Source: Talaromyces rugulosus
Taxonomy: Eukaryota; Ascomycota; Eurotiomycetes; Eurotiales; Trichocomaceae
Reading direction: 5' to 3'
Length of the DNA: 64,000 nucleotides
Assembly: GCF_013368755.1 (NCBI RefSeq)
Contig: NC_049565.1
Span: 4,030,001-4,094,000 of the forward strand
The stretch's first letter is position 1. Every line of letters begins with the position of its first letter. Position numbers and translations under genes: made by a program. The notes beneath the pieces are model-generated. The model did not search any database, was not told the origin of the DNA, and saw only the letters and a program-made list of their open reading frames with translations. Shown in pieces: positions 22,426 to 32,846 of this stretch.

Positions 22426-22906
22426 TTTGGCAATCGTGCGTAACTCTGATGCAAGGTTCAGATAGTATTATTTGGATAGGTTTGGTAAAAGTATGGCTTG
22501 ATGCGATATATTCGAGATAGCAAACTATGATATGTACATCTACGGTCCCAGCAACTTTAAGCAACGTTACCCCGACTCACATACCCTCGGTCCAACAATT
22601 CCTCGGTTATAGTATATTTGCCCAAAAAAGTAAGAATATTGATAATCTGGGGAAAATGCGGGAAGATCATACCTCGTGACTAAAGAAATGCTGTTAATGA
22701 TCTATGACTAAAGCAATGCTGACATGTGTGGTGGGTGGAAACCGTGATGCTACATGAATACACATTTTGAGTTCATTGTGTGTCGTATGATAAAAAGTGA
22801 TAAATAGCTTCAATCTATGAGCGTCATGTAAAAATGGAATCAATAATCATTTGGTATTGATACATTGAATGTGCCTTATTTGATATTATTCTGAACCCCA
22901 CACACA
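22426..22906. promoter_or_regulatory. Divergent promoter of ALDH and SCP2-PhyH genes
   Basis: Two CCTCGG cores (22585-22590 and 22601-22606, 16 bp apart in direct orientation) and two TGACTAA sites (22677-22683 and 22705-22711). The latter are embedded in an 18-bp near-identical direct repeat (TGACTAAAGxAATGCTG). This is the densest regulatory-looking promoter in the block. Confidence 0.5.
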
Positions 22907-24142
22907 ATGAGTCGCGCAACAACAGGCCCTCAATATGGCAGGGATAAGTCTGAAGAAATATACCAGCGAGCCGTCACACTCATTAAGGATAGACTCCCTA
23001 CAATGCACATCCTTAAGGCTCTTCTCGTGGTGAATTTGGGAAAGCCAACAGACATCGTAATTGACGCCCGCGGTACGCCAGAGCTACTGGAGAAAATCGA
23101 TGACGAACCAGATTGCAGGCTACAGATCAAGCCTGACTATCTCATTCAATTTTCCGAAGGCAAGTTGGAGCCAAGATATGGTATCTTCAAAGATGCATTC
23201 TTCCACGAAGCCAGCATGCCAAAAGGCAACGTCCGCGTTGCTATCAAGTTCGCCGATTTACTTTGCCCTGTCAATCCAGTTCCTCCTAGCTTCGCTGCCG
23301 ACGCGAAACTACCGCAGCCAACAGAGGACATGGATCAGGTCAAGAAAGATATTTCTGAATTTGGATACGGACTAGTTAAGAATGCCCTAAGTCCAGAGCA
23401 GGTCGCTACGCTGAAAAGAGCCGTCAAGGAACAAGCTGCAGGGGAGAGGGCTGCCGGGGTTTCTGCAAATGACGGAGGTCCGAATGCTCCTAACCAACGC
23501 CTCTGGACTTTAATAAATAAAGGCCAGGAGTTTGTTGATTTGCTCGATCATCCCTTGATTGATGATGTGGTTCCGGAACTACTAGGAGAACATGCTTTGC
23601 TTCACAGCTACAGTGCCAACATTGCGCGTCCTGGAAACGTGCCAATGCAACTTCATACGGATCAGGTAGCAATACAGCCTCCAATCCGAGATATTGCATT
23701 CGGCTTAAATATCATGTGGTTCTTGGAAGACATCACAGCCGATAATGGTGGCACTCGTGTTTATCCAGGGTCACACATTGGACATGTGGCTCCCGACGAT
23801 ATCTTCGACATCACCGGCTCAGTCGCAGCTGAGGGCCCATCTGGCACGGCTCTCGTCTTTGAAAGTCGACTGTGGCATTGCACTGGTCCCAATATTCAAA
23901 AGACCGGAGAACGTCCTGTCATTCTGATGTTTTTTATGAGGTCGTTCATCCGCCAGCAGGAAAACAACTTCCTATCACTCCGTTCTGATGTCGAAGCAAA
24001 CCTCTCCGACCGTATCAAAGCACTTCTAGGGTTCCGTACAACCGGGGCATTGGGAGGTGTTCAAGGTGAGGTGCGAGAGGGTTTAATCGTGAAGAAGCTC
24101 AAAGACCCTGTTGGCCCACTTCGTCAAACCATATCTATTTAA
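22907..24142 (+). CDS. SCP2 sterol-carrier domain fused to PhyH-type dioxygenase
   Basis: Intronless, 411 residues. Residues about 15-120 read as an SCP2 lipid-transfer domain: DIVIDARG, then DCRLQIKPDYLIQFSEGKLEP, and MPKGNVRVAIKFADLL matching the conserved end of SCP2. Residues about 143-350 are a PhyH dioxygenase with His250-x-Asp252 (QLHTDQ), His324 (RLWHCTGPN) and Arg337 (GERPVI). SCP2 domains bind fatty acyl-CoAs, sterols and other lipids in a hydrophobic tunnel. Joined to an oxygenase, the domain may present a lipophilic substrate to the iron centre. Neither domain is truncated. No PTS1 (ends TISI). I do not recall a characterised protein with this architecture. Confidence 0.85.
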   Translation: MSRATTGPQYGRDKSEEIYQRAVTLIKDRLPTMHILKALLVVNLGKPTDIVIDARGTPELLEKIDDEPDCRLQIKPDYLIQFSEGKLEPRYGIFKDAFFHEASMPKGNVRVAIKFADLLCPVNPVPPSFAADAKLPQPTEDMDQVKKDISEFGYGLVKNALSPEQVATLKRAVKEQAAGERAAGVSANDGGPNAPNQRLWTLINKGQEFVDLLDHPLIDDVVPELLGEHALLHSYSANIARPGNVPMQLHTDQVAIQPPIRDIAFGLNIMWFLEDITADNGGTRVYPGSHIGHVAPDDIFDITGSVAAEGPSGTALVFESRLWHCTGPNIQKTGERPVILMFFMRSFIRQQENNFLSLRSDVEANLSDRIKALLGFRTTGALGGVQGEVREGLIVKKLKDPVGPLRQTISI

Positions 24143-24334
24143 GCTTAATTCGGTGTTGTTATGTAACTTGAAGATAATCATTTCCATGCGCACAATCGAA
24201 CTAAGATCCAATAAATACATTTGAATATTATAGGCTCGGATATATTTGAACATAGTTAAATAAAGGAGAGCAATTACTGCTGAGATATCAGATGACATTG
24301 TTCTAAAAGACTTCATTACTTCCTCCAGATGCCA

Positions 24335-26121
24335 TCAGCTTAACTTGTTGTAATTCAAGTGAGTGACGGGAAGAACCCCTTCAGTTAACAGATCCACTGT
24401 CCAAGACGATATGTTCTTATACTGTTCAAGCACGGAAGTGTCCAAAGACGGCGGAACGGACATTGATTGTCGATTCGGTGACCTCAGAGGAACACCTCTC
24501 GCCATGAGGTTCTCTCGCGGATCGTAGAGCTCTGGGTGGTTTTCAAAAAAGGCTGGGTCTAGTCGGAAGAAACATGCTCCGCGGTCCATGCCCAACAGTT
24601 TAAAACACTGAAGAGCCAGCGACTTCGAACTGAAAAGTGATTTTATATCGGGGGCAGGTAGGGATGGCGCAGGAGCCTCTTCCTCTTCGGGTTTCAAATC
24701 CAGGATTAGGTTAGAGTAAGAGTCAGGGCCAAGAGGAACATCCCAAATGGAGAGTTCGGTTTCTGCATCAGAATGGCGACGAGTAGCCTGCGGAGATATG
24801 GCTCGCACGAGGTCCCATACGGATACGTATCCTTCAGTGGGTGGGATATTGGCGATGAGTTTTGACAAATCTGTTTCCATGACATAGGAGTTTCCGATTT
24901 CACATATTACATCGTCTAGGCAAGGATTGGCCGCATGGCAGGATATTAATTTATCCCTCAGCGTTGGGAATGGAATCCAGTCAATGATAGACGGGTGTTT
25001 GGACGACAGTTGAAGCTGCGTTGGGCGCCAGCTCTTGGACAGAGCATTATATGTCTGGGGACTGGGATCGATGTGCCACGCCGTGAGCTTTAGCACAGGA
25101 ATATGTGCCCTAGTATATGTATGCCAGGAGGTCATTAAGGGCCATGATAGGCAAATGAAGGAAGACACCATGAAGTAGGCGGCCGTCATGAGACTGTATT
25201 GTTTTTAACGGGTTAGTTTCTTGTATGTAACAAAACAAGGTAGGTTTCACAAAGCTACCTGTCAGTTTTCTGGGTGAGAAGACCCGCTGACCGATGCCAA
25301 TTACTTCTCAAATAGTGCTCCCAGCTGGATATATGATCTGAAAAGACAGAGTTTGTGCTTTGAAATTCCATCTTGCCCACTGTTAATGAAGATCCACTAG
25401 AGGCAATGTGTGCGTAGCGCTCAACCCCCATCATTTGCTTGAATGAAAATGTTTGCATGGGATTAAACGGTATATTATGTTCAATCTGAGCATAAAAGGC
25501 GGGGGGATTTTGCTCGAGCGTGTCGAGGTCAAATGTCATCGGGCCCGTTTGATTTGTCGGTGAGCATTCCTGTTGATCCGAGTTCAATGTATTTGTGATA
25601 TCGTTTTCATCTTGGAAAAGCAGGGAGTCCAAATCTGGTAATATTGAATCGTCTTCAAACGCTAAATTCGGTTGTTCCGGGTTGTCCGAGAGAGCCACTT
25701 CGTTCCCAAGGCTCGGGCTCCTGGACTGAGATTGATCTCTGACGTCCGACTGCTACAGATCATCAGTTAGTTGGTCAGACACTCAAAAAGAAGAAGGTTC
25801 ACTAACTTCAATGTTAGTTGCTTTCGTAAGTGACTTGGAGACCAACTCCATTGATACGATAAGGGAGTCTAGTTTCTTCTGGCAATCTAGCAGCTGTGAA
25901 CGCAATCTTTTGTTCTCCTCCTCGAGACGGGTGTTGATGTCATAGTCAGGCTTTGACGCCCATTTCAACTTCTCCTCGAGTTCTTTAATGTACACCGACT
26001 GTCGTGCGCGAAAAGCACGCTGAGAAAGCCGGTTGCGCAACTTCCTATCTAGTATCTTAGCATTAGCTATACCGCCTGCTGTTTTCATATACGCACCTGG
26101 TATCGGCCGCGGTGTCGCCAT
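24335..26121 (-). CDS. bZIP transcription factor with DUF3425 domain
   Basis: Three exons (26121-25807, 25752-25259, 25193-24335), 555 residues. The basic region is RKLRNRLSQRAFRARQS (residues about 27-43), followed by a leucine-zipper coiled coil through about residue 90. The C-terminal half, with SWRPTQLQLSSKHPSIIDWIPFPTLRDKLI and the later FF-LDP motif, is the fungal DUF3425 domain that accompanies AP-1/Yap-like bZIPs. An in-phase 48-bp segment (26049-26096, GTGCGT...GCTAATG...CTAG) just before the basic region has all marks of an intron; I kept it as coding because relatives carry similar residues. Divergent from the Zn2Cys6 regulator. Nucleus; likely local regulator acting on TTAGTCA-type sites (inference). 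Confidence 0.88.
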
Positions 26122-26606
26122 TTCCCTGTGACTTGGACTGCCCCATGATCAATTGATGTCAATCGTGGTGTTCAGAGGATGTCTTTTCGCGAGCAGACAG
26201 GGTGAAATTGGATAAGTGTATAGGGAAATCCAAAAAGACCCTGCAAAAGGGTTAATTCAACCGACCCGAGTAGCTAGCTAGCTAAGATTAGCCACATGAC
26301 TTGATCCAATAGAACACATTCGCAGGACCAATGGCTTAGGTTACAGACCCCGCGCGTTCCCCGCAAAAGTACAGTGCGGGGGTAGATCCACAGTCCCAAA
26401 ATATGGGGTCGCCAGTCAGCATTTGCTGACTGTATGTGTCCTGGCCACCGTGAGTCCGAGCGTCTGGATCCAGAAACCCAAAAAAGAGAGAAAGAGTAGA
26501 TGGTATATCCATGCCAAAGCAGCCGCTGAAGACTCTTTCGGAAGTCGGGATCATGTGAGAACCCAAAGGAACTTTGGTCGGGCGTGAACACTCATACTTG
26601 CAAATC
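26122..26606. promoter_or_regulatory. Divergent promoter of the two regulator genes
   Basis: A 485-bp spacer between the bZIP and Zn2Cys6 start codons. No TTAGTCA or CCTCGG site was found, unlike the enzyme promoters. A GCTAGCTAGCTAAG stretch lies at 26274-26287. Confidence 0.35.
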
Positions 26607-29017
26607 ATGAAGCACCGTCGAAGCGTCTCATTCAAGAGGCGTGCGCCTATAGCATGTACCGAATGCCATCGACGAAAAATCCGCTGTGACGCGGCCGTGC
26701 GCGGTGGTCTACCGTGCACTAACTGCCGTCTTGATTGTAAGTCATGTATAACGAGGCCAGACGCAATACGCAAAGTTAGGAGGTCTCTCTCCCCCCTATC
26801 CAATGACACAGGGGGTATCGCAGTGGGACACAGTTTCGGTAGCTTTGACAGTAACAAATATGATACGAAGGCAACATGTGGGTGGTCCCAATTTTTATTA
26901 TCACAGTATAAAAATGCGCAAGTCGACGATTAGGGCTAATGGCGGTGCAGACAAAACCAGCTTTACTCCATCGCCCAAAGTCCCTTATGAGCAGTATAGT
27001 TTTCTTTCCGCTCGAGGGTTAAAATCACTTCGATTTGAGGAACAGTCTTTTCTCGAGAGTTCCGGCTGTCTACATCTCTTCGAAAAAGATCTGCTCGATG
27101 CATTTGTGCGCGCCTATTTTCTTTCTGTGCATCCAACTCTTCCTTTGGTGGATTCAAAAGATTTTTGCGACATCTATTTTTCTCGGCGAAGGCAGCCATC
27201 CCGTACCATTTCTCTCCTTTTATTTCGGACTCTGCTTTTTGCGGCTGCTGAGGTGCAATACCCGATATACGTGACCTGAAATTTTGCATTGACTGTTAGA
27301 ATAGTTTGTCCCTGTCGATGTGCTCAGGGAATGTGGCTTCTCGTCCTTTCTATCAGCACGAGATATTCTACACTCCTATGCAAAGGTCAGTATTATTTTC
27401 CTTGCATAACGTGATTGGCCTATATACTGATATAGTTCTAGTTGGTCTACGATTTTCACGTAGAGACCGATCCATGCGTCATCAGCCAATCCGCATTGCT
27501 GCTGTCGTATCATGCTTCTAGCTCTGATCAGCTCTCTAACACCATGTGGCTTTCTATTGCAATAGCACACGCTAGAGCGGATGACTGCCACGAATTTCAT
27601 TGCTTGCCATTATCAGATGCAGCAACAAAAAATCGCCGGAAACGCTTATGGTGGTGCTGTATCCTACGGGATCGAAACCTATCTATGGGTCTGCGGCGTC
27701 CATTACAAATCTCCTCGTATGATTTCAATTTCAGCCAGCCATGCTTGACGAAAGAGGACTTTGAAGCCGAAATTAACGATCCGATGTTTTATTCTTCAGA
27801 TATCAGGACCGAGCAGTGTGAAATGCTTACCAAATACTGTCACTTAGCTGTGGCCTTGACTCGCTTGGCAATGATCATTTATCCCTCCGCTGGACTTAGT
27901 CAATACCGGTTTGATTCTCGAACTCGACTAGCAGAACATCTGCGCGGTCTATATGACGCTAAATTGGCGTTTGACCGGTTAAAGGAAGGTTTTATGCTTC
28001 TCCAAGACTGGACGCCAGCTTCCGTAGACTCTAATCATTCTGTACGAGTGGCGTCGGCTCTCTTATACATTTACTACCAGTGAGTGGGTGATCTTTTCAC
28101 AGTTAATGAGAGATCCATTAATGTTTTTCCAGATCAGCCAGGGTAGCAATATGTAACCATATATGTTTTATCCTGCAGAGATGCGAATACCATACCGGGG
28201 AAGAGGAGATAAACCTTTTACATACCTGTAAAGTCGACCTCGAAGTTGCCGTCTCGCATATATCAACGGAAGTTGAGCGATTGAGTGTGAATGGATCCGC
28301 CAAATATCTCCCTATCAATTCGTATGTAAACTATCCTCCCTATCTCTCTTCTCTTGTATCATTTATGTCGAATATTACGAGTGGGAAATAACATTAGCCA
28401 GCGTTGCCTACATTATTGTTCCTCAAATCCTTCTAAGTCTGAATACACGGCTTCCCACAACGTCAGACGAGAAAGTCGAGTCCGAACGCTCATTGTCATA
28501 TTTTGTGGATGTTGGATGTTTATACAGAGTTCGCTACGATACCCGGCACATAACAACGTGCATAGAAAAAGTGCTCCATACTTTCGAGCTTTATCAGCTA
28601 CAACACCAGAAAAAAGGCTTGACTACAATAGCCGAAAAGGAAACATCCCTACAGTCGTTTTGTGATGTGTTTATTCATCAACCAGATACTTATGTTTATA
28701 TATCCGCAATCTTGGACTATTCGCTCGCGACGGGGAAAATGCCCACCGACGATGATAGCCCTATTCCGTACGTGAAGGAGCTCAAATCTCCGAGGAGCCC
28801 CTCCAAAGCCGAATCGACCCCATTGCCCAATTACGAGGCTGAAGCACAAGAGTGTGTTTCTCTGGAAGAACTAATGACTAGTTTTGATTTTGAAAATAGC
28901 ACAGAGCATGATGGCACTGATTCTTTCAGAGCTTGGTCAGATCATGACTTTTTAAAACACTTTGAGATGACGTCTGCAACCAACATGCTAGATGGCATCG
29001 GTTTCTTAGGAGAATGA
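26607..29017 (+). CDS. Zn2Cys6 transcription factor with fungal-specific TF domain
   Basis: Starts at the ATG at 26607. The six-cysteine cluster is CTECHRRKIRC...CTNC...C (residues about 17-47). Resolved downstream exons end or begin at 27252, 27305-27385, 27442-28079, 28133-28321 and 28402-29017. The junction between the zinc cluster exon and the next one (somewhere in 26780-26940) could not be settled by hand. The middle homology region shows LLDAFVRAYFLSVHPTLPLVDSKDFCDIYF and RLWWCCILRDRNLSMGLRRPL, typical of the group that includes cutinase/fatty-acid regulators CTF1 and FarA. Assignment to that group is tentative. The C-terminus is acidic, possibly activating. Nuclear regulator of the surrounding genes (inference). 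Confidence 0.85.
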
Positions 29018-29404
29018 AAGTTTCCTTACATAGCACTTCAGTGGCTTATCCATATATGTGAAAATACTATAGGCTAGTTTTCTAAATCAAAAGTTATGAC
29101 AGCCATTTTCTCCGTTATACGATGATATAAGCTATCTTTTCTTGAGGAAAATGTGAGACTTTTTTCTTTATGTAGTCTAGCTATGGTGTATGCGTCATTC
29201 AGCAGTCTATAGTCCAAAAATAAGCGTGAAATATGATGACTAGGATAACTATGACTAAATAAAGCCATCTCCACTTTTTGGTTGAGTAAGTACCCATATC
29301 AATTAATGTATGCTTTCTAATCTAAAATAATTTCAGATATAAATAGGCAAACTACCGCCAGGAGAATACCCAATCCCATCATCGTCTCGAAAAAAAGAAT
29401 CAAC
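29018..29404. promoter_or_regulatory. Promoter region of the ThDP lyase gene
   Basis: AT-rich 387-bp spacer with TGACTAG at 29237-29243 and the Yap-type TGACTAA at 29252-29258, about 147 bp before the ATG. Confidence 0.35.
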
Positions 29405-31323
29405 ATGGCATTGGAATTGAAGCAGCCTTCTCACCGAGAGCTATCAGGCGGTGACCTACTGGCACAGTGTTTACGCCAACTTGGTGTTGAGGTTGCCTTC
29501 GGTGTTCATGGAGGTCATCTAGATGCTTTCCTAGTTGGATGTGCTGAGAACGATATTCGTCTGGTCGATACACGACACGAAGAAGTCGCTATTCAGGCAG
29601 CTCAGGGCTATGCCAAGGTTAGCCACAAGGCTGGAGTAGCCTTTGTTACTGCAAATAGTGGCTATGGCAATAGTCTGCCTGGAATAGCTACAGCATTTGC
29701 TGATCGCAGCCCAGTCGTCGTCGTAACCAGCTCTCCACCTCTGAGAGATGCCGAGACCAATTGCTTACAGGGCAGTCTGGATCAAGTAGTAGTGGCAACT
29801 CCCATGACCAAATTTGCGCATCGGATTGTCCAGGCAGAGGAAATCCCCAGATTAGTCGCCCACGCCCACCGCGTAGCCTGTACCGGAGCTCCAGGTGTGC
29901 TTTTCTTTCCTCTGGTCTATATCTTTCTTTACCGCGGCACCTGCTTACATTGGAGTATAAAACAGGCCCAGTTCTTCTTGATATACCCATTGATGTGTTG
30001 TTTCGCCCAGTTCAACAGGACCAGATCTCTTGGGGCTCTATCACCGCGCCGCTACCGTATCCCCCAAGACCACATAGCCATGCCATTGCTAAAGCAATTC
30101 AATCTTGGAAGAGTGCAAAACAGCCTGCCATCATTATTGGTACTGGTTGCAAATCTACAGAGGTAACTTTCCAGGAGCTTCAAATCAAGAGAAAGAATTG
30201 AGAACTGATGATCCATTAATTCTAGGCAGCTCAAGAACTTTCGAAATTACTGGAAACAACTCAAACACCATTATTCCATAGCCAGAAAGGATTCGGTGGT
30301 TTACCTGTTGATCATCCACTCCAAGCTGGATTGGCTGCAAATTTGGCGAAATTGACGGGCGAGTCCCAACCAGACCTAATCATTCTCCTGGGAGCTCGAA
30401 CGGGCATGTTTCTAGGTGGTCGTAGTGGAGCCATTCTTCCAAACAAGAGGTGCAAGTTTATCCAAGTCGACATAGATGGCACTGAAATCGGAAGACAAAT
30501 TCCCGTCGATATTGGCATTATCGCCGATACCCATCAAGCTCTAATATCTTTCAACGAGGAAATAGAAAAGAGCCCCTTCCAAGTTCCTTCGCGCTGGGTC
30601 CAAACTGCTTTGGGTCCCAGAAAAGAGCCAGACCCTCATGAGTCTCAAGAGGCCCTTATCGATGGACGTACCCATCCGTACTTTGCCATGAAAGAGCTCT
30701 TCTCGTCTCTCGCACCAGGATCAATAATATCCATCGACGGTGGCGAAGCTGGAAGTTGGGCTACGGATCTGACTGAGGTTGCTCGTCCCTTCCTGTCCTT
30801 ATTTTCTGCAGGGTACATCGGCATGTTGGGGAATGGATGGGGGTATTCTCTGGGGGCTGCAGTTGCAGATCCCAGTCGCCAAGTTATTAACATCCAAGGC
30901 GATGGCTCAGCCGGTTTCCACATCGGGGAACTCGACACATTTGCACGCCATGGAGTCAATGTTCTGACAGTTGTGATGAACAATCACATCTGGGGGATGT
31001 CTAAGCATGGCCAGGATCTGGTCTACGAGACAACGGCCACGGTTAGGCCGATCAGTTCATTAAGCCCCAGAACATCTTTCCATACCGTTTCAGAAGGCCT
31101 AGGCGTTCCGGCCGCCAAAGTGCATAATCTTGACTTTATTCGGCCAATTGTTCAAAAGCTTTCCGCTGTGCATGGCCCTGCGCTACTTGAATTGGTGATT
31201 TCGGACAAGCCCATTCACCCAGGAACAATCGCAATGGTCAGCGCCACAAAGGACCCAGACTGGATTGTCGTCCCATATTATGACAATGTTCCTCGTCCGT
31301 TTTTTAAGCATACAAAGAGGTAA
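29405..31323 (+). CDS. ThDP-dependent C-C lyase/carboligase, benzaldehyde-lyase-like
   Basis: Three exons (29405-29894, 29966-30162, 30226-31323), 594 residues. It has the domain order of the acetolactate-synthase/pyruvate-decarboxylase superfamily. The ThDP-activating glutamate is Glu59 (TRHEE) and the Mg/ThDP motif GDGS...NN lies in the last domain. Compared from memory with bacterial benzaldehyde lyase, GVHGGHLD, RHEE and the NCLQ segment line up with a constant offset of nine residues. That places His38, Glu59 and Gln122 on the known catalytic His29, Glu50 and Gln113. Benzaldehyde lyase splits acyloins (2-hydroxyketones) into aldehydes and can run in reverse. An alternative reading is a 2-hydroxyacyl-CoA lyase. 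No PTS1 (ends HTKR). The product aldehyde would suit the neighbouring ALDH. Confidence 0.85.
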
Positions 31324-31595
31324 ATTATGTTATTAACTGTTTACGAAGGTTCAAACAGTGTAGTTTTTAGTATTGAATTCAAACGTTTTTCCTTAGTTGT
31401 ACTCTCGGACCGTCAACATTTGAAGATAGCCAACATTGAGATACATGTACATGCAATGAAGCATTGTGCAGAAGATCATGTATCATTATTTTAGAAACTA
31501 AGATGTAAATGTGCCCAGTTCCAAAAGTGGAGTCTTCAAATCCCCCATAGGCACCTTTCCTATCCTCCAACGGTCTCACATTTCCGATGACATCT

Positions 31596-32438
31596 CTATT
31601 TAGCTGTGAATCCTCCGTCAATAGGCAAGCAGATTCCAGTTACATAGGAGGATGAAGGCGAAGAGAGCCATAGCGAGCCTTGGGCGACTTCATGGGCATA
31701 ACCAAACCGGTTCAAGTAGCTCACTTGTGGAGCAAATTCTTCATGTGTTGTTCCCATAATTTCCAACGCAGCTGCAGACATCTCGCTCTTTCTATGTGGT
31801 CAGTTCTCCAATTTAATTCCTTCTGGGGCGTATTTAAGACTCACAAATATCGCACCTGGAGCAATAGCATTAACCCTAATACTATGAGGGCCACCCTCCA
31901 TAGCAGCATGCTTCGTGAGGCCAATGATGCCATGTTTAGCAGATGTATAGGCTGGCATATTGGGTTGCGGCTTAAAGGCGTTAATAGATGCAATGTTCAC
32001 AATGGATCCCCCTTCTCCCTGCTTCAGCATCTGCTTCATTTCGTATTTACAACAAAGCGCCGTCCCCGTAAGGTTGACATCTAAGATGCGTTTCCACTGA
32101 GCTAGGTCGAAATCCTTCAGTGGATTTTTGTCTGGGGTTAGAGCGGCGTTATTGACTGCAATATCCAAACGGCCAAACTTCTGCACTGTCACCGCTACTA
32201 GATTCTGAACATCTTGATCGTTTGATACGTCTGCTTTCACGAATATGGACTCGCCGAGGTGCTGCAGCTCCTTGGAGACTTCTTGGCCTTCTTGCTCTTT
32301 GATGTCGGCAATCACCACCTTGGCTCCGGCTTTCAGAAAAATCGACACAGTAGCTTTACCCATACCCTGAGAACCGCCTGTAACAATGGCAACCTTGCCT
32401 CTCAGGGCTGGGAAGACTTCCGCCTCTGGGACCTCCAT
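31596..32438 (-). CDS. Short-chain dehydrogenase/reductase (SDR)
   Basis: Two exons (32438-31845 and 31787-31596; intron GTGAGT...GAAAG), 261 residues. Classical SDR motifs: TGGSQGMG cofactor loop, ADV after strand 3, NNAA, catalytic serine in NIASINA, YTSAK, and the C-terminal GICLPIDGGF. An Asp after strand 2 (IADI) points to NAD. The in-frame ATG at 32438 is chosen; the frame upstream starts only with TTG. Convergent with the ThDP lyase and tandem with the CoA ligase. Could oxidise an alcohol to the ketone or acyloin that the lyase cleaves (inference). Confidence 0.92.
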
Positions 32439-32846
32439 GATAGTTTCCGGATGTTGCAATTTTCAATAAGTTTCGTAGTATTTGTTATTGACATAGGACC
32501 GTTGAAATTTCATATAACTGCTATTCGCACAAGTTGGTTGATGCCGTGACTAATATGTGATCAAATGTGGGGTTTATGGAGAGTGTATCCAGCTACAAAC
32601 ACCTTGCTCAGTCATGAGAGCGTGACTAATTTCCTATTATCTCATTTACTAATAGGTTAATGAACTAAATTTAAGTTCTTCGGTTCATTGGCAGGGTTTC
32701 AAAACGAATCAAGTATCTTACCAGGTTACAAAAAGTCCGGGGTTAGTTAGAAGGAAAATCGGATGTAGATTTCAGACAAATAAATTCAAGCTCAAGCTCA
32801 CGGAAACAAATATACAATAGCAGCTAGAAGCAGCATGCGCGTAATA
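32439..32846. promoter_or_regulatory. Promoter region of SDR, 3' of CoA ligase
   Basis: Contains TGACTAA at 32547-32553 and 32623-32629 and TTACTAA at 32646-32652, all within 215 bp upstream of the SDR start. Confidence 0.4.

Noticed and set aside
26803..26940. Upstream extension of the second exon of the Zn2Cys6 gene in another frame
   Set aside because: Probably intron sequence; the exact junction could not be fixed by eye.
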